Under the pieces are notes generated by a model, which was not told the origin of the DNA, did no database searches, and saw only the letters and a program-made list of their open reading frames with translations. A stretch of 64,000 nucleotides of DNA from Panorpa germanica (taxonomy: Eukaryota > Arthropoda > Insecta > Mecoptera > Panorpidae). The stretch lies in assembly GCA_963678705.1 (NCBI GenBank), contig OY783207.1:3100001-3164000 (forward strand), in the 5' to 3' direction. Shown piece after piece: positions 48,922-61,491 of the stretch. The stretch's first letter is position 1; each line of letters opens with the position of its first letter. Position numbers and translations under genes: made by a program.

Positions 48922-49575
48922 TTATTTATGTCATTGTACAACATATTAAGTTTATTGTGTAAAAATTTGAAGTCGATTGAAGTAAAACTGAGTTATAGAG
49001 TTTTAAGTCTTCACCTCTCTGGTATGCTTTCGTGTTACTTTGAAACTTTTAAATGAGGGTTTCTCACACTTAGCTTTTTCAGAGTCGGTGCGCTCTCTAG
49101 CTCAAAATATACTGAACCGATTTTTTTGAAATTTTGCACACTCTATCTTTACATAAATGCCGAGGTAACGCTGTCAAGTTTTTTTTAATTTTTTAATTTT
49201 AACGTATTTTAAAATAACAAAGTTTCTGATTTTTTTCATGAAAAATCAGTATTTTGACTTTTAAGTGCTGTAAAAAATTGAATAATCAATAATAAAAGAA
49301 AAACTCGACAGCGTTACCTGCAGAAACTTATCAACTAAAGAAATCATTTTGGTTTTTCGATTTCAGAAAATCCAGTGATGAGTTATGAGTGATACTTTTT
49401 TTTGTGACGTCTGCGGAGATTCGCTGTCAATGCCTCATTTCTTGATATTTATTTATGAAAACTTCACAAAGTATTCTTCAAATGTCATTTTATCATGTAG
49501 TAATTATAGAAATAATTACATACTAACTGTGTCGTCAAAAAACATTATCGAAAATATGCTTCTTTTTTATCGTTT
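48922..49575 (+). repeat. Family B element, copy 3
   Basis: Same architecture, hairpin at 49161-49319. The frame after TTTCAG is interrupted by an early stop and small indels; a piece of 74 residues remains open from 49385 and shares [20 protein letters not shown] with copies 2, 4 and 5. Confidence 0.82.
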
Positions 49576-50430
49576 TTTGTTTTCGAAAAACAGAACTGTT
49601 TTCAAATAAAACAACACTTGATTTTATTTTGTTTTTTGACAACAAAACTGTTTCTCTGGTGTGAAACCAGCATAATATTATAACATAAAACTAGAGTACA
49701 GTTTTATAGAAATTAAGTCATGAATATTTATATCCAGTTTAAATTTTAATTTAAGTTTAAACTACAAATTTGTATCACACTACTTTTGGTACACCCTATA
49801 CTTTCAAATATAAATATATTTATCTCAGAAAGTCCCAGCTAGCTGTGTAGGGGTTGTCTAACTTTTTTTCTAATAAAACTTCAGGGTGAATAACCTCAAA
49901 CATAAACTGACTAAGTCAAGGCCACACTGTTAAATTTATTCCCTTTTTCTCATGACGTATCATCATGGGATACAATACCATAACGCTATTCTATTTAATG
50001 GTGTTACAAAATAAACAAATGCTGAAGTACCTAGACTGTAATAATAATGCGTATAATTTATAAATGTATATTTTTAAAACACTTTAGTTTATAAAAATAT
50101 TTAGATACTAATTTGTTTATATATCAGAATTTCTCATATAATAAAATTGTTATGCAGTGCCTAATTGGTTGTCACATTTAGCTTTGAGAATGCTTTCAGG
50201 CCCCAGCCCAATATAGGCCCCTAAAAACTTAGTTCTATTATGATTAGTGTCAAGAATAGGAATTAGGATTTACTAATTACAAATCAGAAGCGGTTTATAA
50301 TATTGATAGATTATTATTTATTAACAAATATAATGACTGTATACTATGCAAGATTATATGTAACTCTATTGACGGTCATATAATGAATATCAGAGACTAA
50401 CGGCAAGGTTCGAATCATCTGGTTACAACC

Positions 50431-50678
50431 CAGTAAAGAATTTGATGAAGTGTCCTGTTTTGTGACGTTTTTATCACTATTGCACTCAATTACAGTTCGC
50501 ATCAACTTTATCTTCATTTGTATTCCGACAGGTGGAGCGGTTTCACTATTTGTAGACGATAAAATAGACATTTCATATAAACGTTTGTGAGAATCTGAAC
50601 TGTAAATGAATTGTTTCACGATAAAAAAATCATACGTATCTTCAATACGATGTCAAAGTGACTCCAAAATGTTTACAG
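50431..50678. repeat. CAGTAAA-end MITE, copy 2
   Basis: It starts CAGTAAAGAATTTGATGAAG and ends with AATGTTTACAG. The interior shares GTGTCCTGTTTTGTGACGTT and CATCAACTTTATCTTCATTT with copy 3, and ATGTCAAAGTGACTCC with copy 1. Confidence 0.72.
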
Positions 50679-51474
50679 GGAACACACTCTCTTCTTCCCA
50701 GAAATACATAGCTATAGCCTAGGCATCCAGGGATTGTTTATGTTAAGATAAGTCACAAGATATAGTGTTCTATTGGGAGTCTTAAAACGTAATATTGGTA
50801 ACAGTAGATACAATTGATTCTGCGAGTGATCTAAAAATTAGTAATATATTACATCACACAAATTTCATAGTTTTTAATCGCTACCTCCACCTAGTCACAC
50901 GTTTTTTGGAAGTCGAATTTCAGATTGAATGTGACGTCACATTTGTTACTCCCCCCTTCCCTCACCCCCTTGTATTCATCAAGCGTCTAGACTAAGAATC
51001 ATGTTCCCTTTATTATTAATAAATTTATAAAACTGTACTATTTTTGTAAGATGTGCAATTACTCTCGTTACTTCAGTTAATCTCATGATTCCTTATCATA
51101 GAATATATAATTTTTCTATTCGTTATCAGTGACATATTTTAACATTTAATTCAGGTCGAGAATCTATAGGTCATTAAACTGATGCTATTTTTCCTTATGG
51201 CAATTGTTCTTTTAAATAAAACATCATGTTAATTTTATTCTATATTTCTCAAATTCTAGTAAATCAAAAACGACGATTTAAATATTATGACCATAGATAT
51301 TGTAAGATTCTTGTACTGATTATACACTATTTATTCTGGAAATAATTCTGGTACCTAGACTAAAGTAACCGTACAAATAAAACCAGTTGTACTACAGGAT
51401 AATTTTAAGAAGAGATAATTATTTCTGAATTAGAAGCAATATGATTAAGACATGTAAAAAGAATGGTAGATGCC

Positions 51475-51683
51475 CAGTAAACAATTTGGTGCAGTGTCCT
51501 GTTTTGTGACGTTTCTATCACTATTACACTTCGCATCAACTTTATCTTCATTTGTATTCCGACAGGAGCATTAGTTTCGCCATTTGTAGCTGATAAAATA
51601 GATATTTAATATGAACGATTGTGAGAAACTGAACTCTTTCTTGACAAAAAATCATCTTCAATATGATGGCAAAAAGTTTACTG
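51475..51683. repeat. CAGTAAAC-end MITE, copy 3
   Basis: It starts CAGTAAACAATTTGGTGCAG and ends AAAAGTTTACTG. The interior aligns with copy 2 with several short deletions. Confidence 0.72.
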
Positions 51684-52539
51684 CGTGGAAACCTACGGAG
51701 TGTAAGTCACCGAGAGCTAAATGGAAAGATTTAATCAAAAACGGTATTATATTAGAAGAAAAAGATAACCAATAAGAAGAAATAGTGAGTAATCTTAAAG
51801 GTTGAACACATCTAAATTACAGCATTCAATTTTCTTAAAAAGTCCTCCAAAAATGACAGCGCAGTTTTTTCAACAACAAAATATTCCTAACCTAAAAACT
51901 TTATTTATTAAATATTCCGTAGATAGCATTGACTCTAGCAAACGTAGTAATTAAATTCTAAAAGTTTTACATTTATTAACCCCTATATTTCCTTATCTAT
52001 TATCACACCCTTCAAAATATAATCCCACCTGCCTGCTATAAATTTACTATTAGATTAAAGAAAGGGATGTTATTTCATTATTTTAAATATTAAATAAATA
52101 AACATATATAAATATATTTATAAATAACGGAGTACAGTGTACACAACCCTTCTAAATGAAACCCTTAAATAAAATAGTATTCCTTGTCAGTTACCACACG
52201 CCCTGATCCTCCCAGACCTAGACCCAGACGTTCCAAGACAAACTCGTTACAATGACCTTCCAACCCTAACCTAACATACAATTTTCATTCTAACCTAGCT
52301 TACTCAGACCTAGTTTAAGCACAACACACTCGTTTCCTCCAAGGTCTACTACCCCTTCGAAGATAGTCTTTGTTGTCATGGTCAGTTAGGTTAGGGGATT
52401 TGAAATATAGCGAGTTTGTTTGAGGGTACACGGGCATATTGTCGTTCTGGAATAGGTTTTTGTGATACGTCTACTTTAAACATGACAAAAATATTCGTTT
52501 AAAAATATTCGATGAAAATTACTCTTCTTGATAAAAACT

Positions 52540-53240
52540 TGGTCAAAAAGAAGCATATTTTCGATAATGTTTTTTGACGAAACAGTTAATATATAATTAT
52601 TTCTATAATCACTACATGATAAAATGACATTTGAAGAATACATTGTGAAATTTTCATAAATAAATATCAAGAAATGAGACATTGACAGTGATTCCTCGCA
52701 GACGTCACAAAAAAAAGTTACATTGCAGTGTCACTCATAACTCATCACTGGATTTTCTGAAATCGAAAAACCAAAATGATTTCATTAGCTGATAAGTTTC
52801 TGCAGGTAACACTGTCGAGTATTTTTTTATTATTAATTTTTCAGTTTTTTTACAGCACTTAAAAGTCAAAATACCGATTTTTCATGACAAAAATCAGAAA
52901 CTTTGTTATTTTAAAATACGTTAAAATAAAAAAATTAAAAAAACTCAACAGCGTTACCTCGGCATTTATGTAAAGAAAGAGTGTGCAAAATTTCAAAAGA
53001 ATCGGTGCAGCAGATTTTGAGCTAGAGAGGACACCGACTCTGAAAAAGCTATGTGTGAGAAACCGCATTTAAAAGTTTTAAAGTAACACGAAAGCAGACC
53101 AAAAAGGTGAACACTTAAAGCTCTATATCTCCGACAGTTTTACTCCAATCGACTTCAAATTTTTACACAATTAACGTAATATGTTGCACAATAATATAAA
53201 TAAATAAAAAAAAATTAAGAAACATTACCCCCTCTTAAGG
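52540..53240 (-). repeat. Family B element, copy 4
   Basis: Minus-strand copy with hairpin at 52805-52962. The frame (52476-52682 region) keeps [20 protein letters not shown] but is broken upstream. The far end (about 53215-53240) carries the TTAAGAGGGGGTAATGTTTC boundary shared with copies 1, 2 and 5. Confidence 0.82.
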
Positions 53241-54717
53241 GACACTTAAATGTTACTTTGAAATTAAGCTTACGAGTATATGTGTGTGTACAAAATTTGA
53301 GCTTGATATTAACGCACTCCGAATAGAACACAGATATTTGGACTGGTTATACACAGCATAACCTGAGGAGCATTAAAATTTTGACTAAAATTTAGAAACA
53401 GATTCGAGAAAAAGGTTCTTTTTTAAAATTAAATAAAAAATATGTTTCTATAAAATAAGCTTTTATTGAAATTGAACAAAATTATATTTAATTAAATTCT
53501 ATGATCGGTGGAACACAGCTTGAAGTACGTGGCAGAAAATACCTGGGGCTCATGGCGATCGCCTTGTTCGCCTCTGAATAAGACCTTGATATATTTATAC
53601 CTAAATAATCGCAAAGAATTCGTATTTCTAGACAGCAGACTTCTATTTGGATTTGGATGCGTATTCTCGCTATCCCCTTCCGCCTTCCGGTATTGTTCTT
53701 ATATATTATTATAACCCCGAAGATAACCGAGTCTCGAATTCAAACCTTCGGGTTTACGATTCGCTCATCCCTGCGTGCTATTTATATCATGAGGGTGCTT
53801 GGGAGCTTCGCTGGTCTGTAATAGCGGGCAGTTGATACTAATAATAGTTTTATACGAATTTATACAACTTATATTGTGAAGTAAGGTGCATAACACCTTC
53901 TACTGAACGTGAACAGGCTTTGTTTGTTGCGCAGGTGAATTATTTTATTCCCCTTCTAACAAATACTAGTTTTTACCCCGTAATAATGTGAGCTCAAATT
54001 ATAGAGTAAAGTTGTTCAGCAGCTACAAGTCTAAAACTTGAAGTTGAACTTGCTTGGTCTGTTTTAAGGGTTTTTATTTGTAGTGGGGTGTCTCAAGGGT
54101 AGATGATGGGTTGTAGTCGTGTACTACATGGATTAAAAATTGCTTTTCTTGCGTACTTCCGGTACAGTATAGTTATTTTTGTATTCTATAGCAGAATTAG
54201 TATAAAATATGGCACCCTGTTCTTGAATTTAAATGTTCATCAGTATCATTCCCACTCATTTATTTATTTTCTTCATTATATGTAATTTAAATTGTTTAGC
54301 ATATGGCAATACGCGTAGTCATCCACAGTACCATTTTTAATTTTATTTATTTTTTAAGTTTTCTTAGTTTTTTAGAACCTTATCCATGTTTTAAATTAAA
54401 AATAATAAATTAACAAAAACTATATTATATTATAACCTCCAAAATGTGACAATCTGTCAAAGTGCAACAGGATTTACTTTTGAAAAAAGTTTAATGTCAG
54501 TTTTTGAAAAATATAGAAGAAAAAGAATTTCTATTACTAATTGTTATTAAGAAATAACAATTTTAATTATTTCACATACAATTTTGTTGAATTGTCAAAA
54601 TTTCTATTACTAACGATGCATACGCACCAACTAAATTAACTAAAGTTAAATTAAAACACCCATGTGAAAAGTAATACTTAAACGAGAACCTGAAATCTAG
54701 ATTACAATATTAAATAA

Positions 54718-54813
54718 AAACAGTGTAACAGAGACAGATATATCTTGTTTCTTTATCTGTGCTATATTACTGGAGCTTCGCCTAACTATGCCATTTCACT
54801 TAAATGTTTACTG
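54718..54813. repeat. CAGTAAAC-end MITE, copy 4 (reversed, internally deleted)
   Basis: Reverse complement reads CAGTAAACATTTAAGTGAAA and continues to AAGATATATCTGTCTCTGTT, matching the left part of copy 1 with about 130 bp missing inside. The other terminus is absent. Confidence 0.65.
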
Positions 54814-55383
54814 TGCTATTTCGTTTGCGTCTGTAATTCCCGTATCTTTATTTCTAACAGGACGAATCGAATATCTATGTTATCACAGTCTGTGTCTTAT
54901 ATTTTGTATGTATAATGTCAAACGTTAGCTGCAAGTATTAAAAATAACAAGATAAGTCAAGTAACCTGCCTGACGAGTTGCAACGTAAGGCCAAGGTCGA
55001 TTTGTAATTAAATATCAGCAAAAATTATTACATGCTAGTACATGCCGGAAGAGGACGAAGGGGAGACGGGGGAGGGTTAATATTATTTCTGTAAAATATT
55101 ATTCATAATATAGATGACTTATAGAACCTATTGTTGGTTGAATTGTTCTGAGAATGAACCCCACACAATGTGATATGCGATCTGATCAGATCTGTTGTTG
55201 TGAAATTTGAATTTCAATGTTAATTCGAATAAATATACTCATAGTCAACCCACATTCACAAATAGCTAGATTACGTTGTAGGACATTGTTTACAATAACG
55301 TAGTATAGTAAACTCTCTTTAATCCGGTCTGATAAATCTCTCTTCTAGATAAAAAAGCTAACGATTGAAATATGAGGGATACA

Positions 55384-55996
55384 CTTAAGGAAGTGAGCTA
55401 AGGTTTCAATTTTTTTTAAATTTATTTATATTATTGTACAACATATTAAGTTTATTGTGTAAAAATTTGAAGTCGATTGGAGTAAAACTGTCGGAGATAT
55501 ACAGTTTTAAGTCTTCACCTCTCTGGTCTCACCTCACTTTTAAATACGGTTTCTCACACATAGCTTTTTTAGAGTTGGTGCCCTTTCTAGCTCAAAATCT
55601 AGTGGACCGATTCTTTTAAAATTTTGTACACTCGTTTTATACATAAATGCCGAGGTAACGCTGTCGAGTTTTTTTTATTTTTTAAGTTTAACGTATCTTA
55701 AAATAACAAAGTTTCTGATTTTTGTAATGAAAAATCCTACAACTAATGAAATCATTTTGGTTTCTCGATTTCAGAAAATCCAGTGATGAGTTATGAGTGG
55801 CACCGCAATGGTCCTTTTTTTGTGAGGTCTGAGGAGATTCGCCGCTGATGCCTCATTTCTTGATATTTATTTATGAAAATTTCACAAAGTATTCTTTAAA
55901 TGTCATTTTATCATGTAGTAATTATAGAAATAATTATATAATAACTGTGTCGTCAAAAAACATTATCGAAAATATGCTTCTTTTTTATCGCTTTGA
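55384..55996 (+). repeat. Family B element, copy 5 (right half of hairpin deleted)
   Basis: The left boundary, the CTAGCTCAAAATCT block and the first hairpin arm GAGGTAACGCTGTCGAG are present. The second arm is deleted, so TTTCAG and the coding-like block come early. The frame is broken once near GTGAGGTCTGAGGAG and then remains open ([20 protein letters not shown]). Confidence 0.8.
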
Positions 55997-57270
55997 CCTT
56001 ACACCCCTTAAGCACATTAAGCAGAAAGGGTAGAGGAGTATCCCACAAAGTGTCCACTTGGAGAGAAACGGAAAGAAAAAAGAAAAGAACGTAAATTTAT
56101 GTTATGCTTTTATCAGAAATGTACAGTTATTCAATTTTTGTACATTGTAAATGGGATTAGAATGACAGTGTATGAAGAAACAAAATCTTTCAAATGAGAT
56201 AATCCTCACATGTTAAAGAAAGGGTAGATTTCCGTTATTCTTTCGAAATAAGGAGCGTTGCAGAGCAGCTGTTAGCAATAATACAGGTTTTTTCTGACAT
56301 TTCTTACATTTTTTATCATTATTTTAAAATTTACTTACTTACCACTGCTGAGTAAGACAAAATATTTTATATAAATGACATAAATTTCTGTAATCAATTT
56401 GTGTAACGGTAAGAAAATGACAAAGGGTAATATGCAGTGACGGATTAAGTTTAAAAATTGTAATAAAATAAAAATGAATGTTACCTTATGTGTTTGTAAT
56501 ATTTTACTTTAGTGAAACCTAATAATATTTAGTGTAAAAAGGCTTTACTTTATTTAGCTATTCTAGAAGATTTTAACCCTTAAAAAGGATTAAAAAAAGG
56601 TCTTGAAAATGAAGCGTAATGTACACTATAATTCTAGGTTACAAAACGTTGTGTATTAGGTAAAATCGTTTACGTAACAGGTAACGCATCAGGAATATTT
56701 GTATAAATACTTAAGTGAGAGAAGAAATTAATTTGTATATAAACAATATTTTACTTTTCTTAGATGTGAAAAGATAATTTTGAATTGCTCTCACGAGGAA
56801 AAAAGAACCAATAATCAATTAATTTCGTTATCAAATAATTGTTCAAACAGTCAGATAATAAAACAACAAATCGAGAGAACAACATTTATTTTTCGATTTT
56901 TATGACATTAGCAAAAAATGTACGAGTATAACCCCTAAAATTTATTAGCAAAACAAAAGTTAATTCTATTATACGTATGATATATGTTTTCTAATGTAGC
57001 TTCTTGCACTGATTTTAAATTTCGATATTTCTGTCCACCATTCCCAATCAATCTGATATTTAATTATTAATGAAGTCAACATCTTATGACGGTGCATACG
57101 ACGCAATCTATATTTGTCACATATTCAATGTTAACCAGTTCAAATTTTCCAATGATTCTATTTCATCTACGGATGGAAAACAAGCCGACTCCTGTATTCT
57201 TTACATGTGTTGTGTCACAATACATGCATACCACGTACCGATACGACAGTACGCCAAGTCAAACTTGTGT

Positions 57271-57362
57271 ACTGTAGGGTGTATTGGAGTTGTTTTGCAC
57301 TAACATAATTTATACTGAGAGCAAAGTTTTATTTTAATTTATATCGATACACCACTGTTATG
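57271..57362. repeat. Fragment related to the 25857-26024 MITE
   Basis: ACTGTAGGGTGTATTGGAGT followed by GTTTTGCACTAACATAATTT and ending ATCGATACACCACTGTT parallels the left two thirds of the 25.9 kb element; the right end is missing. Confidence 0.6.
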
Positions 57363-57552
57363 AAAGAGAGTTCGGATAGGTTTAGCGTTGTAGCATGTAC
57401 ACGTTTGGTTCAAAGTCGCTGATATATGCTTCTAATGTGAAACCTACGTAACGCCCGTATTCGGACGGCTTTGTCGCGAGGGTTCATTACATTTACAGGT
57501 TTCGGTTAGGTAAAGCATAGTAGCGCGTATACGTCCAATGAAAATTCGCTTA

Positions 57553-57615
57553 AATACGCTTGCAGTGTGCGACAAGCTTTATAAATTTAAATATCTTTCA
57601 AGGGTGTATTACGCA
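57553..57615 (+). repeat. Short dispersed repeat, copy 2
   Basis: TACGCTTGCAGTGTGCGACA followed by AGCTTTATAAATTTAAATAT matches the repeat at 7636-7710. Confidence 0.55.
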
Positions 57616-58777
57616 ACATTGCTTATAATTATAATTATGACATGGTGGCTTAATTGTTGCATAGAATCCTTTCTGAGTCACAGTCCAATACACACACACA
57701 CACGATTAAGAATATTAAAACACAACAAATGTAACAGCAACAGCAGCACTCGAAATCAAGCAACATTGCATGTGTGGTTACGTCATACAAACACATGCAT
57801 AATTAATATAAAACAACATTGTATGTGTATTTGTGCATATGAATCAACTGCGTTTGTGTTTGCACTTGTATTAGTGTTACTGAATGAACACCATAGTTAA
57901 TCAGCTGATGCCTGATAAACGATGGTGGCTAAAAACTATTTAAAAGGTATTTTCCAGCACACGTGACATATGTGTTAACCAAACTTACAAAAACATATAC
58001 GCAATTTGTACATTTAGCAAAAAATAAATGATATGCTATGTGCCAATAAGTTATTCAATTTCAGGTAAAGTATAATGCTAACTTTGAGGTTATGTTAACT
58101 TGAAAGCTTGAAACAAGCTAATTCTAATGTTATTTTCTATTTTTCATATAAAGAATGTCTTGCTGTGCAAGGTTCAAATATGCAAAGCTATTCCAAGGTT
58201 CATTTTCTACCTGGAGAATGTGCATTCATAATATAAGCACTAGATATCAAAATTTGCGATAGAATGATAAAATTAACACTAGATACTTTGGTATATAGTT
58301 GTTTTATTACCCTCTGTTAAATTTTTTATGTACGTCAATGCCTAAAGTTTACCCCTCTCAAATCTTCATAAATATATTAATTATGATCACTCCTATTGGT
58401 GCTGAAAGTTCGTAAATTAAAAAGAGAAAGAAATATTTTATGAAAAGCAAATATGTATCTAAAGAAATTGTGTTTTTAAAAATTCTTTCTGCTGGCCCTA
58501 ATCAAAAAACTACCTGATGTTTAGCGCCAATGAATTGCGGCAGAGAAGAGCTTATATTTGGTAACGCCTCTATTTAGGGTTCTTCGATTTGGACCCAAAA
58601 TTGCAAATACTAAAGTTACACCCCTAAAAATAGAAATATAAAGTGAGGATGAAAAGAATAGGGTAAATAATTTAGCGATAAGTAGGGACAAATAAGAAAC
58701 ATATACGCAACTAAACTAAACGAATCTGTAACATATTTACACTCGATACAATGGAATATGGTTGATTTGCACCACGA

Positions 58778-58862
58778 TTTAATTTCTAACAAACTGTACT
58801 ACTATATCAATAAAGTTGGTTAACATAACCTTAAATATTCAATTATTTTTTAATAATTGACG
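58778..58862 (+). repeat. Family A element, degenerate left-end fragment
   Basis: It follows TTAATTTCTA...ACTGTACTA...AATAAAGTTGGTTA...ATTCAATTATTTTTTAATAA of family A with many changes; no terminus remains. Confidence 0.6.
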
Positions 58863-60850
58863 GATTGCCATCGCTGTTGTGCAATAGAGTGTTAAAGATA
58901 TGCATAACAGAGCGTACTCAAACGTCAGATACTATTTGCAGGTGCCCCAATCTAGATGGTAACCAAGGATGAATAGAATCGACCAGTTCTTATTCATACA
59001 GACTTCAATATTAATTCTGTAAAATTAAAAATATTAAGCGATGAAACCAGTGATAATTTGGCAGCGGCGTAATACTCATATTCACATTCTTTGTAGGAGG
59101 TCGTCGATATTAGGCTAAAACTAAATAAATTGATTAAAAATTTAAACCGATAAAGCGGTGTTATAAAATGCAATTTCATTCCATGAGTCACAAATTTAGA
59201 ATAAAATATAATATTATGTTTAAAATAAAAATGACGACATACATTTTTTAACAATAACCCTCCCACATCGATGGTTCTCAAACTTTACAACACACTCAGG
59301 GTGAAGTAGTGAAGATAAACCAACAAATTCGACGTTTCTTGTGTTTTAAGATGATTAAGTGTGTTTTTCATCTCGAAAATTAATAAATATGAGTTTAGCA
59401 AATGTTGGCTTTTAATAAGGTCATGATTTTACAGATTTTAGGTTATATATTCGGCCGATAAAATAGAAATCTATGCTGACATGTTTTACGTTTTCATAAA
59501 ACTAAAACATAAAGCTAAACGTGAAATTTATGCAGGAAACGATTACGCATCGATACGCTATAGTATTCTTGCTAAATTAATTACAAATTTTCTTTATTTC
59601 TTTTTAAACAATATATTTTCATGACATAACCTCAATTCCATTAGCAAACAAAGTATAAAATCATAATCTAAAGTATTAAAATAATTAACCTAAGTTTTAA
59701 CACGCAATTTGATATTGTTATGAATAGTGTTGTGTCTATGTCCATAAAATTGTACAACATTTCAAGGTTTTAACTTCTAAGTATATTTCTGATGTAGTAT
59801 AGTGGGTAGCAGTTGTTTATAGTTGTTCTAGCTGTAGATATATGTATGGTACATTAGTATCACCCGCGGTTCAGTATTTGTCCCTGGATAAACCCGCGGA
59901 CGTATGGACGCGAAACAACAAGCCACTACGACTGGCCACATGGAGAACTAGAAAAATAAATAACTGAAACCATTACGTAATATTTTACAACCATGTAAGA
60001 AGTATTGTATAATAAGAATACAAAATACAGACTTGTATGTATGGTACAGGCCAAGTCAGGCTGACCAGGCTGTAAGGACTTGGATGTACGAGTCGATATG
60101 TGCAGCATCACCACGAACTCTTTTAACTTGTATTTTATCTTTAAACGTACAAAAGTTTAAAGTAGGTTTCCTGTTCATTAAAAATATACATTTTGTAATA
60201 AAAAAAACATCAGATAATGTTCGTGCAACGTTTAGCCACCGCGGAGGCAAGCCAAGCAAATTGTAACTGTTAAACGCGGTTTTAGATAAGCACTGCACTG
60301 GACTCTTGGAGACCTTTTGTTCGAGTGTGTATTCTAATTTAGGAATTTGAATCCCCGTTGTTTTTAATACAAATTTAGAACGCATAATATATTCGTTTTG
60401 ATGCTTATTATTAATTAGCCTGTGTTAAAAGTATGAAAGAGTGCACGCTTTAAAAAAACAGAAGGTTTAGAATTTGTCAAATTTTTTAATGAGGTTATGT
60501 TCCTTAATCTTTAAATTGATAAACTCTTTAATTAAACTTATAATAGCTGTGGTTTTCTGCCTTTTATTCTGTACTAAATCAATTCTTGGATCTTTTTTCT
60601 TAAAAATTAAATGTTAATAGTTTTTAAATCATTTTATAAGGTTATGTTGTGAAAAGTATTAAACGATTTAATTAAATTTAAAATATCTACGCTTTGATGC
60701 AACCTTTTTTAAATGTATTGGTCTTTTTTAATAGCCCTAACTAAAAATGAGATAATTCACAAGCTGCGTATAGACCTTAACACTATGGCGAGCGAAAAAC
60801 AAAATTCCAAACAATATGTCAAAAAGAACGAGGCTAGTTTAAATTTTGTT

Positions 60851-61491
60851 AATGGGCTTGTGTCCTCACTTTTTAGTGGTCGATTTTTCAATTGTTGATT
60901 GAAATTGATGTTAATAAATGTGTATTGGCGTGTCTATATTTATTAAATATCTAAATGTTGACGGAGATATAGCAATTAAAAGTTTGAATTGTAGTTTTAG
61001 CGCTAGAAATGGTCGGCCATATTTGTATGACGTGAAATGCATTTTAACGTCAGTTATTTGTTGAGTACGTCAGTGCTGTGGTAATGTTTTGTAGCTGTTG
61101 GTAGTCAAATAATCAAGTAAAGTCAAAGAATAATAAGTTTTTATTTTATTTCACCTTGCTAAGGCATACATAATATTGAAATTTTATTGTTCCTTGAAAT
61201 AGTTGTAAATAATATTTGATATTTTGATATATAAATACATATAACAGAGATGTTTGAGCTGTAAGGCTTGTAACCTTACACAAGGATTGTGATGTCACAT
61301 GCACTTGGAATGTGTACAACGTTGAATCCCTTTAATAATTAAAGAAACAAAATGACTTTTTTAATAGTTAATATCTCTTAACATATAAGGAGTTACTAAA
61401 AAATAATTGAACATTTGAGGTTCTAAGTAACCTACTTTATCAATATATAGTACACTTTTATAGAAATTAAGACATAGGACACAAGCCCATT
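60851..61491 (-). repeat. Family A element, full-length reversed copy flanked by TTAA
   Basis: Termini AATGGGCTTGTGTCC (60851) and GGACACAAGCCCATT (61491) are both intact, 641 bp. It is very similar to the 37759 and 42345 copies. If the element is taken to begin at TGGGC, TTAA flanks both ends, as in a piggyBac-type insertion; the other copies do not show this consistently. Confidence 0.93.

Larger units (their letters stand above)
55997..60850. other. Gene-free region with minor repeats
   Basis: Apart from the fragments listed, it contains a small CA run at 57691-57704 and unassigned AT-rich DNA. Open frames up to 120 codons at 57.0-57.9 kb have no protein-like features. Confidence 0.5.

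Noticed and set aside
57070..57900. Open frames of 77 and 120 codons
   Set aside because: Low-complexity and AT-driven composition, overlapping a repeat fragment and a CA run; no splice or start context.
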